Positions 44,163 through 52,834 of a stretch of 64,000 bases of DNA are shown one piece after another. The stretch lies in assembly GCA_900318275.1 (NCBI GenBank), contig ONJY01000010.1:22619-86618 (forward strand), in the 5' to 3' direction. Origin of the DNA: an uncultured Bacteroidales bacterium (GTDB lineage Bacteria > Bacteroidota > Bacteroidia > Bacteroidales > P3). A model generated the notes under the pieces. That model ran no database searches. It was not told where the DNA came from and worked only from the letters and a program-made list of their open reading frames with translations. Both the position numbers and the translations under genes were made by a program. Position 1 is the stretch's first letter, and each line of letters begins with the position of its first letter.

Positions 44163-45578
44163 TCACCTGTCCCACGGCCCGCGCAGCAGTATGCCGCTTG
44201 CCGGCGGGGGCGTCAGCTCGCTGTATGGCGTGCCGTCGGGCTTCAGCAGTATGAATGTGGGGTAGCTCACCACCCCGTAGCGCTCCAGCAGACGGTAGTT
44301 GCCGTCGTAGTGCAGCCACGTCCAGTTGTAGCGGTGCCCGCGGCGGTTGTTCTTCAGGAAGTGGTACATGCGCTGGAACTCGCGGTCGCACGACACGCAG
44401 ACGAACACCACATCGGGGTGACGGGCGTAGACGCTGTCGCGGAAATGCGCCATTGTCTCTATCTCGGACAGCGAGGCGGGCTCGCCGACGCGCACAAAGC
44501 CCATGTACACCCACTTGCCGGCGAAGCTGCCGATACTCACGGGGTTGCGGTCGACATCGGGAAGGGTAAAGTCGGTCGTTTCGTTCTCTGCCGCCGCATC
44601 GCCCTTGAGGCATTGCGCCAGCGAGGAGGCCAGCTTGCGGTGCTCGGGGAACTTGCTGCCGTTGCCCACACTCTCCACCATGCGCAGCACGGCATCGCGG
44701 CTGTAGGCGCGGTCGTACCAGCTCTCTTTCAGCGCCTGCAGCATGGCCAGCTCGCGCACCTGCTCGTTGCGCAACAGGGGGTCGAGGCCTATCGAGTCGG
44801 CGTAGCGCATCGCGTCGCCGCTCTCCACCCATGCCGCCAGGCGGTCCTGCCCTATGCGGCGTGTGCCGTGCGAGATGCTGCCGGCATACAGCGCCAGGAA
44901 GAGCCTCATGTACTGCTCGTCGTAGTAGCGCACGGGCTGGTTCTTGACATAGCGGTCAATCAGCTTGGTGCGGCTCACGGCATGCATGGCCAGAGACATC
45001 TCCGCCAGCGAGTAGTTCACATAACGCCCGAAGAAATCGTCCTCCAGCGGTCCCACGGCCTTGAGCACCTCGCGGCGCAGGGTGTCCATGCGGCGCGGGT
45101 CGGGCTTGTAGCGTGGGTCGAAGAAGACCCGGTTGGCCACGACGAAGCTGTCCACCAAGGCCTCGAAGCGCCCTATGCGCAGGTTCAGCTCGTCGGCCGG
45201 CAGGCCAAGGAACTCCAGCGGCAGCGGCTCGGGGTCGAGGTAGACATTGCGGCGCTCGTCGAGGCTCCAGTCAAAAGTAGGCAGCCATACTGTGTAGGTG
45301 CGGCCCGGCTCCACGTAGAACGACTGGTTGTAGCACTCCACCTCGACGTACACCAGACGGGGATAGTCGGCGAAGCAGCGCAGCTCGAACCGTCCGGCGC
45401 TGTCCACAACAGCCTCGTCGAGCAGCACTTCGCGCATCGACAGCATGTCGCTGTAGCCGTAGAGCGCCATCCGCTTGCCTACGGCGTTGGCCGACGTGCC
45501 GCTAATCAGCACGTTGGTCTGCGCAGCGGCGCACATCCACGCCGTCAATGCAATGATTATAAAAGCCAAACGCCTCAT
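44163..45578 (-). CDS. Exported thioredoxin-fold protein lacking the CXXC motif
   Basis: The 471-residue product has a signal peptide (MRRLAFIIIALTAWMCAAAQ) and an N-terminal DUF4369-like beta domain (about 20-125). A helical middle follows, then a C-terminal AhpC/TSA-thioredoxin-like domain (about 330-455: GKWVYMGFVRVGEPASLSEI, YPTFILLKPDGTP). Where TlpA-type proteins have WCxxC, this has VGEPAS, so it cannot act as a dithiol oxidoreductase. The cis-Pro (SYPTF) is kept. A chaperone or binding role is inferred. It is upstream of the TPR and barrel genes on the same strand. Confidence 0.78.
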   Translation of the reverse strand: MRRLAFIIIALTAWMCAAAQTNVLISGTSANAVGKRMALYGYSDMLSMREVLLDEAVVDSAGRFELRCFADYPRLVYVEVECYNQSFYVEPGRTYTVWLPTFDWSLDERRNVYLDPEPLPLEFLGLPADELNLRIGRFEALVDSFVVANRVFFDPRYKPDPRRMDTLRREVLKAVGPLEDDFFGRYVNYSLAEMSLAMHAVSRTKLIDRYVKNQPVRYYDEQYMRLFLALYAGSISHGTRRIGQDRLAAWVESGDAMRYADSIGLDPLLRNEQVRELAMLQALKESWYDRAYSRDAVLRMVESVGNGSKFPEHRKLASSLAQCLKGDAAAENETTDFTLPDVDRNPVSIGSFAGKWVYMGFVRVGEPASLSEIETMAHFRDSVYARHPDVVFVCVSCDREFQRMYHFLKNNRRGHRYNWTWLHYDGNYRLLERYGVVSYPTFILLKPDGTPYSELTPPPASGILLRGPWDR

Positions 45579-45884
45579 AATACCATTATGAACGATGCGT
45601 CATCGCTTTTATTGTATAATGACATAAAAAAAACTCCCATTTTCGCCGACTCCCCTAAGGAGCCGTAGAGGAGCTGTAGGGGGTTACATGGGGTGTTGTA
45701 GCCGTTTAGGACGGGTTTAGGTGGGGGAATTCGAGGGTGTTTCTATCAAAAAAAATATTGCAGCAAGGGGAAGATTATTTTTTGGCAAAATAATTTTTAT
45801 TTTGTACATTTGCTGTCTCTCTCAAAAGAGTGTTTATACAGTCAACAAATTAAAATACAATACAATAAATAAAAAAACCTTACT
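45579..45884. other. Intergenic region before aspA
   Basis: It holds GC-rich degenerate repeats (about 45645-45725, including one GTAGCCGTTTA unit), a poly-T/A promoter region and the aspA leader (about 70 nt). No coding frame was seen. Confidence 0.65.
45781..45812 (+). promoter_or_regulatory. Promoter of the aspA-nqr operon
   Basis: TTTG (45781-45784), spacer of 20 nt, TACATTTG (45805-45812). Downstream genes overlap closely, so this may be the main promoter for aspA and nqrA-F. Confidence 0.75.
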
Positions 45885-47231
45885 ATGGAAAAACAAAAAT
45901 ACCGCACCGAGAGCGACCTGCTGGGTCAGCGTGAGGTGCCTGCCGAAGCTTACTACGGCGTACAGACAAGCCGCGCAATCGAGAACTTCCATATCAGCGG
46001 TCATCTGCTGTGCGACTACTCCAACTTCATTCGCGGTATGGCCATCACCAAGAAGGCTGCCGCAATGGCCAACATCGAAGTCGGCATGATCACCCCCGAG
46101 CAGGGCGAGGCCATCATGTGGGCCTGCGACCAGCTCATCGAGGGCAAATACCACGACCAGTTCCCCATAGATATGATACAGGGCGGTGCCGGCACGAGCA
46201 CCAACATGGCCGCCAACGAGGTGATTGCCAACCTGGCGCTGGAGCGCATGGGTCACCAAAAGGGCGAATACCAGTACTGCTCGCCCAACGACGTCGTCAA
46301 CGCCTCGCAGAGCACCAACGACGCCTATCCCTGCGCCATCCACATGGCCTTAGCCCTCGAGCACCTTGCCTTCATGCCTCATCTGGAGCAGATTATCGCC
46401 GCCCTCGACTATAAGAGCAAGGAGTTCGCCTTCGCCGACTCGCTGCGCGGCGAATACAAGAACCTGCGCGCTACGGCCGACGAGTTCCTGATTGTCAACA
46501 TGGGCGCCACAGCTATCGGCACGGGCATCTGCTCGAAGCCCGGCTACAGCGAGGCCTGCATCAAGGCCCTGCGCAAGATTACGGGTTGGAACATCACGCT
46601 GGCCGACAACCTGATAGAGGCCACCTCGGCGACCACTTGCATGATTGCCTACAGCGCCGCAATGAAGCGTCTGGCCATCAAGACCAACAAGATATGCAAC
46701 GACCTGCGCCTGCTCTCCAGCGGCCCGCGCTGCGGCCTCAACGAGATACATCTGCCTGAGCGCCAGCCCGGCAGCAGCATCATGCCCGGCAAAGTGAACC
46801 CCGTCATCCCCGAGGTGATGAACCAGGTGTGCTACCGCGTCATCGGCAACGACATGACCATCAGCCTGGCCAGCGACAACGGCCAGCTGGAGCTCAACGT
46901 CATGGAGCCCGTCATCGCCTACACCCTCTTCGAGAGCATCCACCTGCTGGAGAACGGCTACGACACCCTGCGCCGCTTCTGCATCGACGGCATCCGCGCC
47001 AACGAGGAGCGCTGCCGCCAGCTCGTGGAGCACAGCATCGGCATCGTCACCATGCTCAACCCCATCATCGGCTACAAGACCTCGACCAAGATTGCCAAAG
47101 AGGCCTCGGAGACGGGTCGCGGCGTCTACGAGCTGGTGCTCGAGCACAAACTGCTCACCAAGAAGCAGCTCGACGAGATACTGAAGCCCGAGAACATGCT
47201 GCAGCCTGTTGACCTGACCGCTAATAAATGA
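45885..47231 (+). CDS. aspA: Aspartate ammonia-lyase
   Basis: The 448-residue enzyme deaminates aspartate to fumarate and ammonia. It has EAYYGVQTSRAIENF at the N terminus, GGAGTSTNMAANEVIAN, SQSTNDAYP and the lyase signature GSSIMPGKVNPVIPEV with the catalytic Ser loop. Length is slightly shorter than E. coli AspA (478), mainly at the C terminus. AspA rather than fumarase is favoured by GTSTNMAANEV (fumarases have SGTQSNMNVNEV). Its stop overlaps nqrA by 4 bp, linking fumarate supply to the respiratory pump. Confidence 0.92.
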   Translation: MEKQKYRTESDLLGQREVPAEAYYGVQTSRAIENFHISGHLLCDYSNFIRGMAITKKAAAMANIEVGMITPEQGEAIMWACDQLIEGKYHDQFPIDMIQGGAGTSTNMAANEVIANLALERMGHQKGEYQYCSPNDVVNASQSTNDAYPCAIHMALALEHLAFMPHLEQIIAALDYKSKEFAFADSLRGEYKNLRATADEFLIVNMGATAIGTGICSKPGYSEACIKALRKITGWNITLADNLIEATSATTCMIAYSAAMKRLAIKTNKICNDLRLLSSGPRCGLNEIHLPERQPGSSIMPGKVNPVIPEVMNQVCYRVIGNDMTISLASDNGQLELNVMEPVIAYTLFESIHLLENGYDTLRRFCIDGIRANEERCRQLVEHSIGIVTMLNPIIGYKTSTKIAKEASETGRGVYELVLEHKLLTKKQLDEILKPENMLQPVDLTANK

Positions 47232-48583
47232 TGATAGAAACAATAAAGATAAAGAAAGGGCTCGACATACCGCTCGGCGGCACGCCTGAACGGCACATTG
47301 TCGATGCCCGCAGCATAGAGCGCTACGGCGTGAAGCCGCCCGACGTGGTGGGCTTCACGCCGCGCCTGCTAGTCGCCGAGGGCGACAGCGTAAGCGCCGG
47401 ACAGCCCCTGGTGGCCGACAAGAACGACCCTCGCCTGACGCTCCCCTCGCCGGTGGACGGCGTGGTGGAAACCATAGTGCGTGGCGAGAAACGCAAGCTT
47501 CTGGAGGTGGTGGTTAAAATTGAAAATTTAAAATTGAGAATTGAAAATTCGGCTGACGACGCGTCAAAAACTCTCAATTCTCAATTCTCAATTCTCAATT
47601 CACCATGCTGGTGGATGATCAAGGAACGCCCCTTCGGCGCCATCGCCAACCCCGACCACAAGCCCAAAGGCATCTTCGTGAGCATGCGCGACACAAACCC
47701 GCTGGCACCCGATATAGACTTTGCGCTGAAAGGCCGCGAGCACGAGTTCGAGGCCGGCGTGAAGGCTCTCTCGGCATACGCCGACGTGCATTGCGTCAAG
47801 GCCGAAGGCCCCCACCCTGCCGGCAACATCGGCACCATAGTGGCAGCCATAAGCCCCATCAACAAAGGCGAATACATCTGGAGCGTGAACGCGCAGGATG
47901 TGGCCAACATAGGCCGCTGGGTCATGACAGGCGAATACCAGCCGGAGCGCGTCATCAGCGTCGGTGGCCCCGCAGCAAAGGCCCCCAAGCACTACCGCGT
48001 GCTCTGCGGCGCCAGCATGCAACGCATCAGCGCCGTGCAGATGATGGATATAAACTACCCGACTCTCAACGCCGAACACCAGACAACGGGCACCCGCATC
48101 GTCAGCGGCAGCGCTCTCTCGGGCACGACCATTGAGGCCGACGGCTTCCTGGGCATGTACGACCAGCAGGTGTGCTTCATCGAGGAGGGCGACAAGTACG
48201 ACTTCATGGGTTGGCTCATGCCGGGCTTCAAGAAGTACAGCTTCAGCTACACTTTCCTCAGCGGCCTGTTGAGGCCGTTTAAGGCGCTTGAGCCTTTGAT
48301 GCCCATAAAGCCCACCTATTCGTTCAACACCAACATGCACGGCTCGGTGCGCCCATTCCTCTTCACGGGCAGCTTCGAGCGCGTGTTCCCCTTCGATATC
48401 TACCCGCTACAGCTCATCAAGGCTTGCATCGTGGGCGACGTAGAGCTGCAGGAGAAGCTGGGCATCTACGAGGTGGAACCCGAGGACTTCGCCCTGTGCG
48501 AGTTCATCGACCCCTCGAAGACGGAGATACAGACGATTATCAGAGAAGCACTCGAGGTGCTTAGAAAGGAGGCTGTCTCATGA
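47228..48583 (+). CDS. nqrA: Na+-translocating NADH:quinone reductase subunit A
   Basis: The 451-residue NqrA is the quinone-interacting cytosolic-side subunit of the Na+ pump. Typical landmarks: IKIKKGLDIPLGGTPE at the N terminus, LPSPVDGVVETIVRGEKRKL, GPHPAGNIGT and a C-terminal CEFIDPSKTEIQ. Residues about 96-125 (KIENLKLRIENS...LNSQFSILNS) come from a heptanucleotide repeat arranged as an inverted repeat (47513-47602). They sit in the linker after the GEKRKL motif, where homologues differ in length. Overlaps aspA and nqrB by 4 bp each. Confidence 0.95.
   Translation: MMIETIKIKKGLDIPLGGTPERHIVDARSIERYGVKPPDVVGFTPRLLVAEGDSVSAGQPLVADKNDPRLTLPSPVDGVVETIVRGEKRKLLEVVVKIENLKLRIENSADDASKTLNSQFSILNSPCWWMIKERPFGAIANPDHKPKGIFVSMRDTNPLAPDIDFALKGREHEFEAGVKALSAYADVHCVKAEGPHPAGNIGTIVAAISPINKGEYIWSVNAQDVANIGRWVMTGEYQPERVISVGGPAAKAPKHYRVLCGASMQRISAVQMMDINYPTLNAEHQTTGTRIVSGSALSGTTIEADGFLGMYDQQVCFIEEGDKYDFMGWLMPGFKKYSFSYTFLSGLLRPFKALEPLMPIKPTYSFNTNMHGSVRPFLFTGSFERVFPFDIYPLQLIKACIVGDVELQEKLGIYEVEPEDFALCEFIDPSKTEIQTIIREALEVLRKEAVS
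47513..47602 (+). repeat. In-frame, inverted heptanucleotide repeat within nqrA
   Basis: AAATTGAGAATTGAAAATT (47530-47548) on the left and about four units of CTCAATT (47571-47600) on the right are complementary, with about 25 nt between. The mRNA could fold here into an AU-rich hairpin. The 90-bp block is an exact number of codons and leaves the frame intact. Confidence 0.88.
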
Positions 48584-49716
48584 ATATGAAATGGCTCGAA
48601 GACTGGTTCGACAAGATAGAACCCAAGGGTAAGTGGAGCTGGCTGGGGAGCACCTACGAGGCGTTCCACACCTTCGCCTTCACACCCAAGACTGTTACCA
48701 AGAGTGGCAGCCACATACGCGACGCGGTGGACATGAAGCGTAGCATAATCATCGTGGTGATTGCCCTCATCCCCGCCCTGCTCTTCGGCATGTGGAACAT
48801 CGGCTACCAGACCGCCATGAGCACCGGAGCCGATTGGCATTGGCTCTATATGTGGTGGTTTGGCTTCTTAAGAATGCTGCCACTCATCGTGGTGAGCTAT
48901 GTAGTAGGCCTCTCCATTGAGTTTGCCTTTGCGCAATACCGCCACCATGAGGTCAATGAAGGCTTCCTAGCTACAGGCCTGCTGATACCTATGATTGTGC
49001 CCGTCACCACACCACTGTGGCAGGTGGCGCTGGCTGTGGCCTTTGCCGTCATCATCGGCAAGGAGGTCTTCGGCGGCAGCGGCATGAACTTCCTCAATCC
49101 CGCCCTCGTGGCACGCGCATTCCTCTTCTTCGCCTATCCGACACACATGAGTGGCGACAAGGTGTGGATTGCCAACGACCTCTGGGGCTCAGACGCCATC
49201 GCCGGTGCCACGCCTATGGGCGAGTTGGCGGCAGGCATGCGACCATCGGCTTCGGCACTCGACATGCTGATAGGCACCATTCCCGGCTCCACTTGCGAGA
49301 CCTCTGTCATTGCCATAGCCCTCGGTGCTATATTGTTGCTCTTCACGGGCATCGCCTCGTGGCGCATCATGCTGAGTGTCTTCCTCGGCGGCGGCGCTAT
49401 GGGACTGCTGTTCAATGCTATCGGATACAACGACTATATGCAGCTGCCGTTCTACTACCACTTCCTTATGGGCGGCTTCGCCTTCGGTGCTGTCTTCATG
49501 GCCACCGACCCCGTCACCGCCGCACAGACCAACACCGGCAAGTGGATCTATGGCCTGCTCATCGGTGCCTTCGCCGTGCTGCTGCGCGTCTGCAACCCCG
49601 CCTACCCCGAGGGCATGATGCTCAGCATACTCTTCATGAACTGCATGGCGCCGCTGATTGACCATTGCGTCGTCAGCCGCAACATCAAGCGCAGAGAAAG
49701 GAGGATTGCCCGATGA
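48580..49716 (+). CDS. nqrB: Na+-NQR subunit B
   Basis: The 378-residue inner-membrane subunit has about ten helices (for example IIIVVIALIPALLFGMW, QVALAVAFAVIIGKEVFGG). FMN is expected on Thr211 of DAIAGAT. GSGMNFLNPALVARAFLF and the C-terminal MNCMAPLIDHCVV are typical. Overlaps nqrA and nqrC by 4 bp. Confidence 0.95.
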   Translation: MNMKWLEDWFDKIEPKGKWSWLGSTYEAFHTFAFTPKTVTKSGSHIRDAVDMKRSIIIVVIALIPALLFGMWNIGYQTAMSTGADWHWLYMWWFGFLRMLPLIVVSYVVGLSIEFAFAQYRHHEVNEGFLATGLLIPMIVPVTTPLWQVALAVAFAVIIGKEVFGGSGMNFLNPALVARAFLFFAYPTHMSGDKVWIANDLWGSDAIAGATPMGELAAGMRPSASALDMLIGTIPGSTCETSVIAIALGAILLLFTGIASWRIMLSVFLGGGAMGLLFNAIGYNDYMQLPFYYHFLMGGFAFGAVFMATDPVTAAQTNTGKWIYGLLIGAFAVLLRVCNPAYPEGMMLSILFMNCMAPLIDHCVVSRNIKRRERRIAR

Positions 49717-50288
49717 AAAAGACATTCTCTAACACCTATATCTTCATCTACTCGGCCGCACTCGTCGTGGTGGCAGCCCTGATACTCACCGTTGTCAGCG
49801 TGAGCCTCAAGCCCCTGCAAACTAAGAACCAGCAGGCCGAGACCAAGCAGATGATCCTGAAGACCATCGGTGTGGAGGCTACACGCGACAACGCCGCGGA
49901 GCTCTACGCTAAGCATATCACCGAGGCCGACGGCTACTACCGCTTTGACGGCGGCATCGTCCTGCCCCTCAAGGGCACCGGCCTTTGGGGACCCATCTGG
50001 GGCTACCTGGCGCTCGACAGCACCAGCACCGTCGTGGGCGCCGTCTTCGACCACAAGGGCGAGACGCCCGGCCTCGGCGGCGAGATTGCCACCGACAAGT
50101 TCGCCCAGCGCTTCATCGGCAAACGTATGGACACTCAAGCTATCCAACTGGCCAAGAACGCCGACCACAGCAACCCCTACGAGGTGGACGCCATCAGCGG
50201 CGGCACCATGACCAGCAACGGCGTGACCGCCATGCTGGCCAAAGCCTATGACGACTACAGCAATCTTAGAAAGGAGGCTACCGAATGA
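49713..50288 (+). CDS. nqrC: Na+-NQR subunit C
   Basis: The ATG at 49713 (ATGA overlap with nqrB) is preceded by AAAGGAGG; an upstream start is not needed. The 191-residue protein has one N-terminal helix (TYIFIYSAALVVVAALILTV), a periplasmic FMN domain, GLWGPIWGYLAL, GETPGLGGEI and the flavinylation motif DAISGGT with Thr165. The usual SGAT is SGGT here. ApbE-type flavin transferase is needed for FMN attachment; none lies in the window. Confidence 0.94.
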   Translation: MKKTFSNTYIFIYSAALVVVAALILTVVSVSLKPLQTKNQQAETKQMILKTIGVEATRDNAAELYAKHITEADGYYRFDGGIVLPLKGTGLWGPIWGYLALDSTSTVVGAVFDHKGETPGLGGEIATDKFAQRFIGKRMDTQAIQLAKNADHSNPYEVDAISGGTMTSNGVTAMLAKAYDDYSNLRKEATE

Positions 50289-50902
50289 AGAACTTTGACC
50301 TTATCAAACTGCCTTTCAGCAAGAACAACCCCATCCTGGTACAGGTGCTGGGCGTCTGCTCCTGCCTGGCGGTGACGGCGCAGCTGAAGCCTGCCGTGGT
50401 GATGGCCCTGAGCGTCACCGTGGTGGTGGTGCTGGCCAACGTCATCATCTCGCTGCTGCGCAACACCATCCCGCCGCGCATCCGCATCATTGTGCAGCTC
50501 GTCGTCGTCTCCACCCTCGTGGTGCTCGTCGACCAGGTGCTGAAAGCCTACGTCTACGACGTCAGTAAGCAGCTCTCCGTCTTCGTGGGCCTTATCATCA
50601 CCAACTGCATCGTCATGGGCCGCCTCGAGGCCTTCGCCATGGTGCAGAAGCCGTGGGCCTCGTTCCTCGACGGACTCGGCAACGGACTCGGCTACAGCGT
50701 CATCCTCATCGTGTTGGGATTCGTCCGCGAGCTCTTCGGCAGCGGCACCCTCTGGGGCTACCCCGTCATGGAGAAGCTCGGCCTCTACGAGATGGGCTAT
50801 GAGAACAACGGCCTGATGATCATGCCCCCCATGGCCCTCATCCTTGTCGGCCTCATCATCTGGTGGCACCGCTCCCGCAACAAAGACCTCTGCGAGCAAT
50901 GA
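50285..50902 (+). CDS. nqrD: Na+-NQR subunit D
   Basis: The 205-residue membrane subunit has about six helices and typical motifs: LVQVLGVCSCLAVTAQL with the iron-ligand Cys region, GLIITNCIVMGRLEAFAM and GYSVILIVLGFVREL. NqrD and NqrE together hold the intramembrane iron-sulfur site. Overlaps nqrC by 4 bp and the thioredoxin-like gene by 4 bp. Confidence 0.95.
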   Translation: MKNFDLIKLPFSKNNPILVQVLGVCSCLAVTAQLKPAVVMALSVTVVVVLANVIISLLRNTIPPRIRIIVQLVVVSTLVVLVDQVLKAYVYDVSKQLSVFVGLIITNCIVMGRLEAFAMVQKPWASFLDGLGNGLGYSVILIVLGFVRELFGSGTLWGYPVMEKLGLYEMGYENNGLMIMPPMALILVGLIIWWHRSRNKDLCEQ

Positions 50903-52179
50903 AAACGACCAAAAAACACCCTCTGCCTTCTTTGATCCTTCTACGATCCTTCGGCGGTCCTTCGGCGGTCCTTCGGCGAATCCTGCTCCTCGCCTTCCTC
51001 GCGATGAGCACCCTCGCCGCCCATGCGCAAAACAGCAACGAGACCATACGTATTCTCCGTCTCTCGCATGAGAAATGCCAGTCCATACAGCAAGGGCACT
51101 ATGTTATGGAGCACTGGAACAAAAACATGATGAACAAGGACACGACAGTAACACGCTATACTTGCGACTTCAAGAAACTGCCAGCAGACACCTTGTTCGG
51201 CAAAGCATTCAATATGTTCACGGAGTTTCCTGGCCATGAGGAATGGAACGACCACGCGCTCTACACGGGAAACGAACTTGTCACTTACGATGACACCGTG
51301 GGCGACATTATGTCGTGCGAACTCTGGACTGAAAAGATAAAAGGTATTTGTCACAATTTCATATTTTACGATGCCTTGACACATAAAAGCAGCTATCCGC
51401 TCCCCGACGAGGAACGGATGGCCGACAACGCCTACACCTATTCCCTCTCGGAGACATCAAGCTGCTACAAGGTTGATTACATCAAAACGGAACCCGAGCC
51501 AGCTGGTCCCGGCATGCAATGCATCCGCTACGAGGTGGAGCTATGGATTAACAAGGAAAGTCTCCTGCCTGTCCAATACACCATTGCCTACGACCTCGTG
51601 CAGCGGCAGGATACCATGTGCCAATACGACCTATTCAAGTTGCTGACCTTCGATGCGAAGGTTGACGAATCCCGCTTGACAATGGAGTCCATACCTGCCA
51701 GCGTAACGCTGAGCGACTATGTGCCATATGAAGTTCCTGAGCCCCTTACCGAGGGTACACCTGCACCCGACTGGTCGTTGCCCACGCTGGCAGGCGACAC
51801 CGTCCGCCTCGCCAACCTCAAGGGCAAGGTGGTGCTGATTGACTTCTTCTACAAATCGTGCGCCCCCTGTTGCGCCGCCCTGCCCTTTTTGCAGAGCCTC
51901 CACGAGAAATATAAGGACAACGGTTTCGTGATGATTGGCATCGACCCCTACGACGACCCCGTGAAAGGCGAGATGTCCGCCTTCCTTGCCAAACGCGGCG
52001 TCACCTACACGGTGCTTTTCTCCGACCGCGAACTGCCGAAGACCTACCACGTGAGCGGTTATCCGACATTAATCTTCCTTAATCGCGAGGGCAATATTGT
52101 AAAAACGCAATATGGTTTCTCGACAGCACTGGAAAAGACATTAGAAGAACAACTGAAGAAGATGCTTCAAAACCGATAA
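50899..52179 (+). CDS. Exported TlpA/thioredoxin-like protein inserted in the nqr operon
   Basis: The ATG at 50899 overlaps the nqrD stop (ATGA). The 426-residue product has a signal peptide that includes residues encoded by a CCTTCGG repeat (50931-50985) and ends AAHAQ. A beta-rich middle (about 40-280) leads to a C-terminal thioredoxin domain (about 290-420: GTPAPDWSLPTLAGDTVRLA, FFYKSCAPCCAALPFLQ with CAPC, SGYPTLIFLN with cis-Pro). It is probably a periplasmic thiol:disulfide protein. nqr operons normally have A to F uninterrupted; here nqrE follows 40 bp later. Whether it acts on Nqr is unknown. Confidence 0.85.
   Translation: MKTTKKHPLPSLILLRSFGGPSAVLRRILLLAFLAMSTLAAHAQNSNETIRILRLSHEKCQSIQQGHYVMEHWNKNMMNKDTTVTRYTCDFKKLPADTLFGKAFNMFTEFPGHEEWNDHALYTGNELVTYDDTVGDIMSCELWTEKIKGICHNFIFYDALTHKSSYPLPDEERMADNAYTYSLSETSSCYKVDYIKTEPEPAGPGMQCIRYEVELWINKESLLPVQYTIAYDLVQRQDTMCQYDLFKLLTFDAKVDESRLTMESIPASVTLSDYVPYEVPEPLTEGTPAPDWSLPTLAGDTVRLANLKGKVVLIDFFYKSCAPCCAALPFLQSLHEKYKDNGFVMIGIDPYDDPVKGEMSAFLAKRGVTYTVLFSDRELPKTYHVSGYPTLIFLNREGNIVKTQYGFSTALEKTLEEQLKKMLQNR
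50931..50985 (+). repeat. 11-bp CCTTCGG-type repeat inside a signal-peptide coding region
   Basis: Units of TCCTTCGGCGG (three, 11 bp apart) with degenerate flanks encode FGGPSAVLRR-type residues between the basic start and the hydrophobic core of the signal peptide. Confidence 0.75.
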
Positions 52180-52219
52180 CTATACACTAACGCATTAACA
52201 CATTCCCACATTCAAAATT

Positions 52220-52834
52220 ATGGACTACATTAACATATTCATCAAGTCGATATTCGTCGACAACATGATCTTCGCCTTCTTCCTCGGCATGTGCTCCTAC
52301 CTTGCCGTGAGCAAGACGGTGAAGACCTCGGCGGGCTTGGGCATAGCGGTCACCTTCGTGCTGCTCATCACCGTGCCCATCAACTACCTGCTCAACAAAT
52401 TCTTCCTCGCCCCCGGAGCGCTGGCGTGGATATCGCCCTCGCTGGCCGAGGTGGACCTCAGCTTCCTGAGCCTCATCATGTTCATCGCCGTCATCGCGGC
52501 CATCGTGCAGATGGTGGAGATGGTGGTGGAGAAGTTCAGCCCCGCGCTCTACAACTCGCTGGGCATCTTCCTGCCGCTCATCGCCGTGAACTGCGCCGTC
52601 ATGTCGGGCTCGCTCTTCATGCAGGAGCGCGGCTATGCCAACATCGGCGAGGCCACCGTCTTCGCCCTCGGCAGTGGCATCGGCTGGTTCCTGGCCATCG
52701 TGGCCATCGCCGCCATCCGCGAGAAGCTGCGCTACAGCCACATTCCCCCGGCACTCCGCGGCGTGGGCATCACCTTCATCATCACCGGCCTCATGGGAAT
52801 GGCCTTCATGTCTTTTATGGGATTTAAGCTATGA
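52220..52834 (+). CDS. nqrE: Na+-NQR subunit E
   Basis: The 204-residue membrane subunit has six helices: [40 protein letters not shown] and [18 protein letters not shown]. It is the mirror-topology partner of NqrD. It lies 40 bp after the thioredoxin-like stop; a short CATTAACA-type repeat fills the gap. It overlaps nqrF by 4 bp. Confidence 0.95.
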   Translation: MDYINIFIKSIFVDNMIFAFFLGMCSYLAVSKTVKTSAGLGIAVTFVLLITVPINYLLNKFFLAPGALAWISPSLAEVDLSFLSLIMFIAVIAAIVQMVEMVVEKFSPALYNSLGIFLPLIAVNCAVMSGSLFMQERGYANIGEATVFALGSGIGWFLAIVAIAAIREKLRYSHIPPALRGVGITFIITGLMGMAFMSFMGFKL

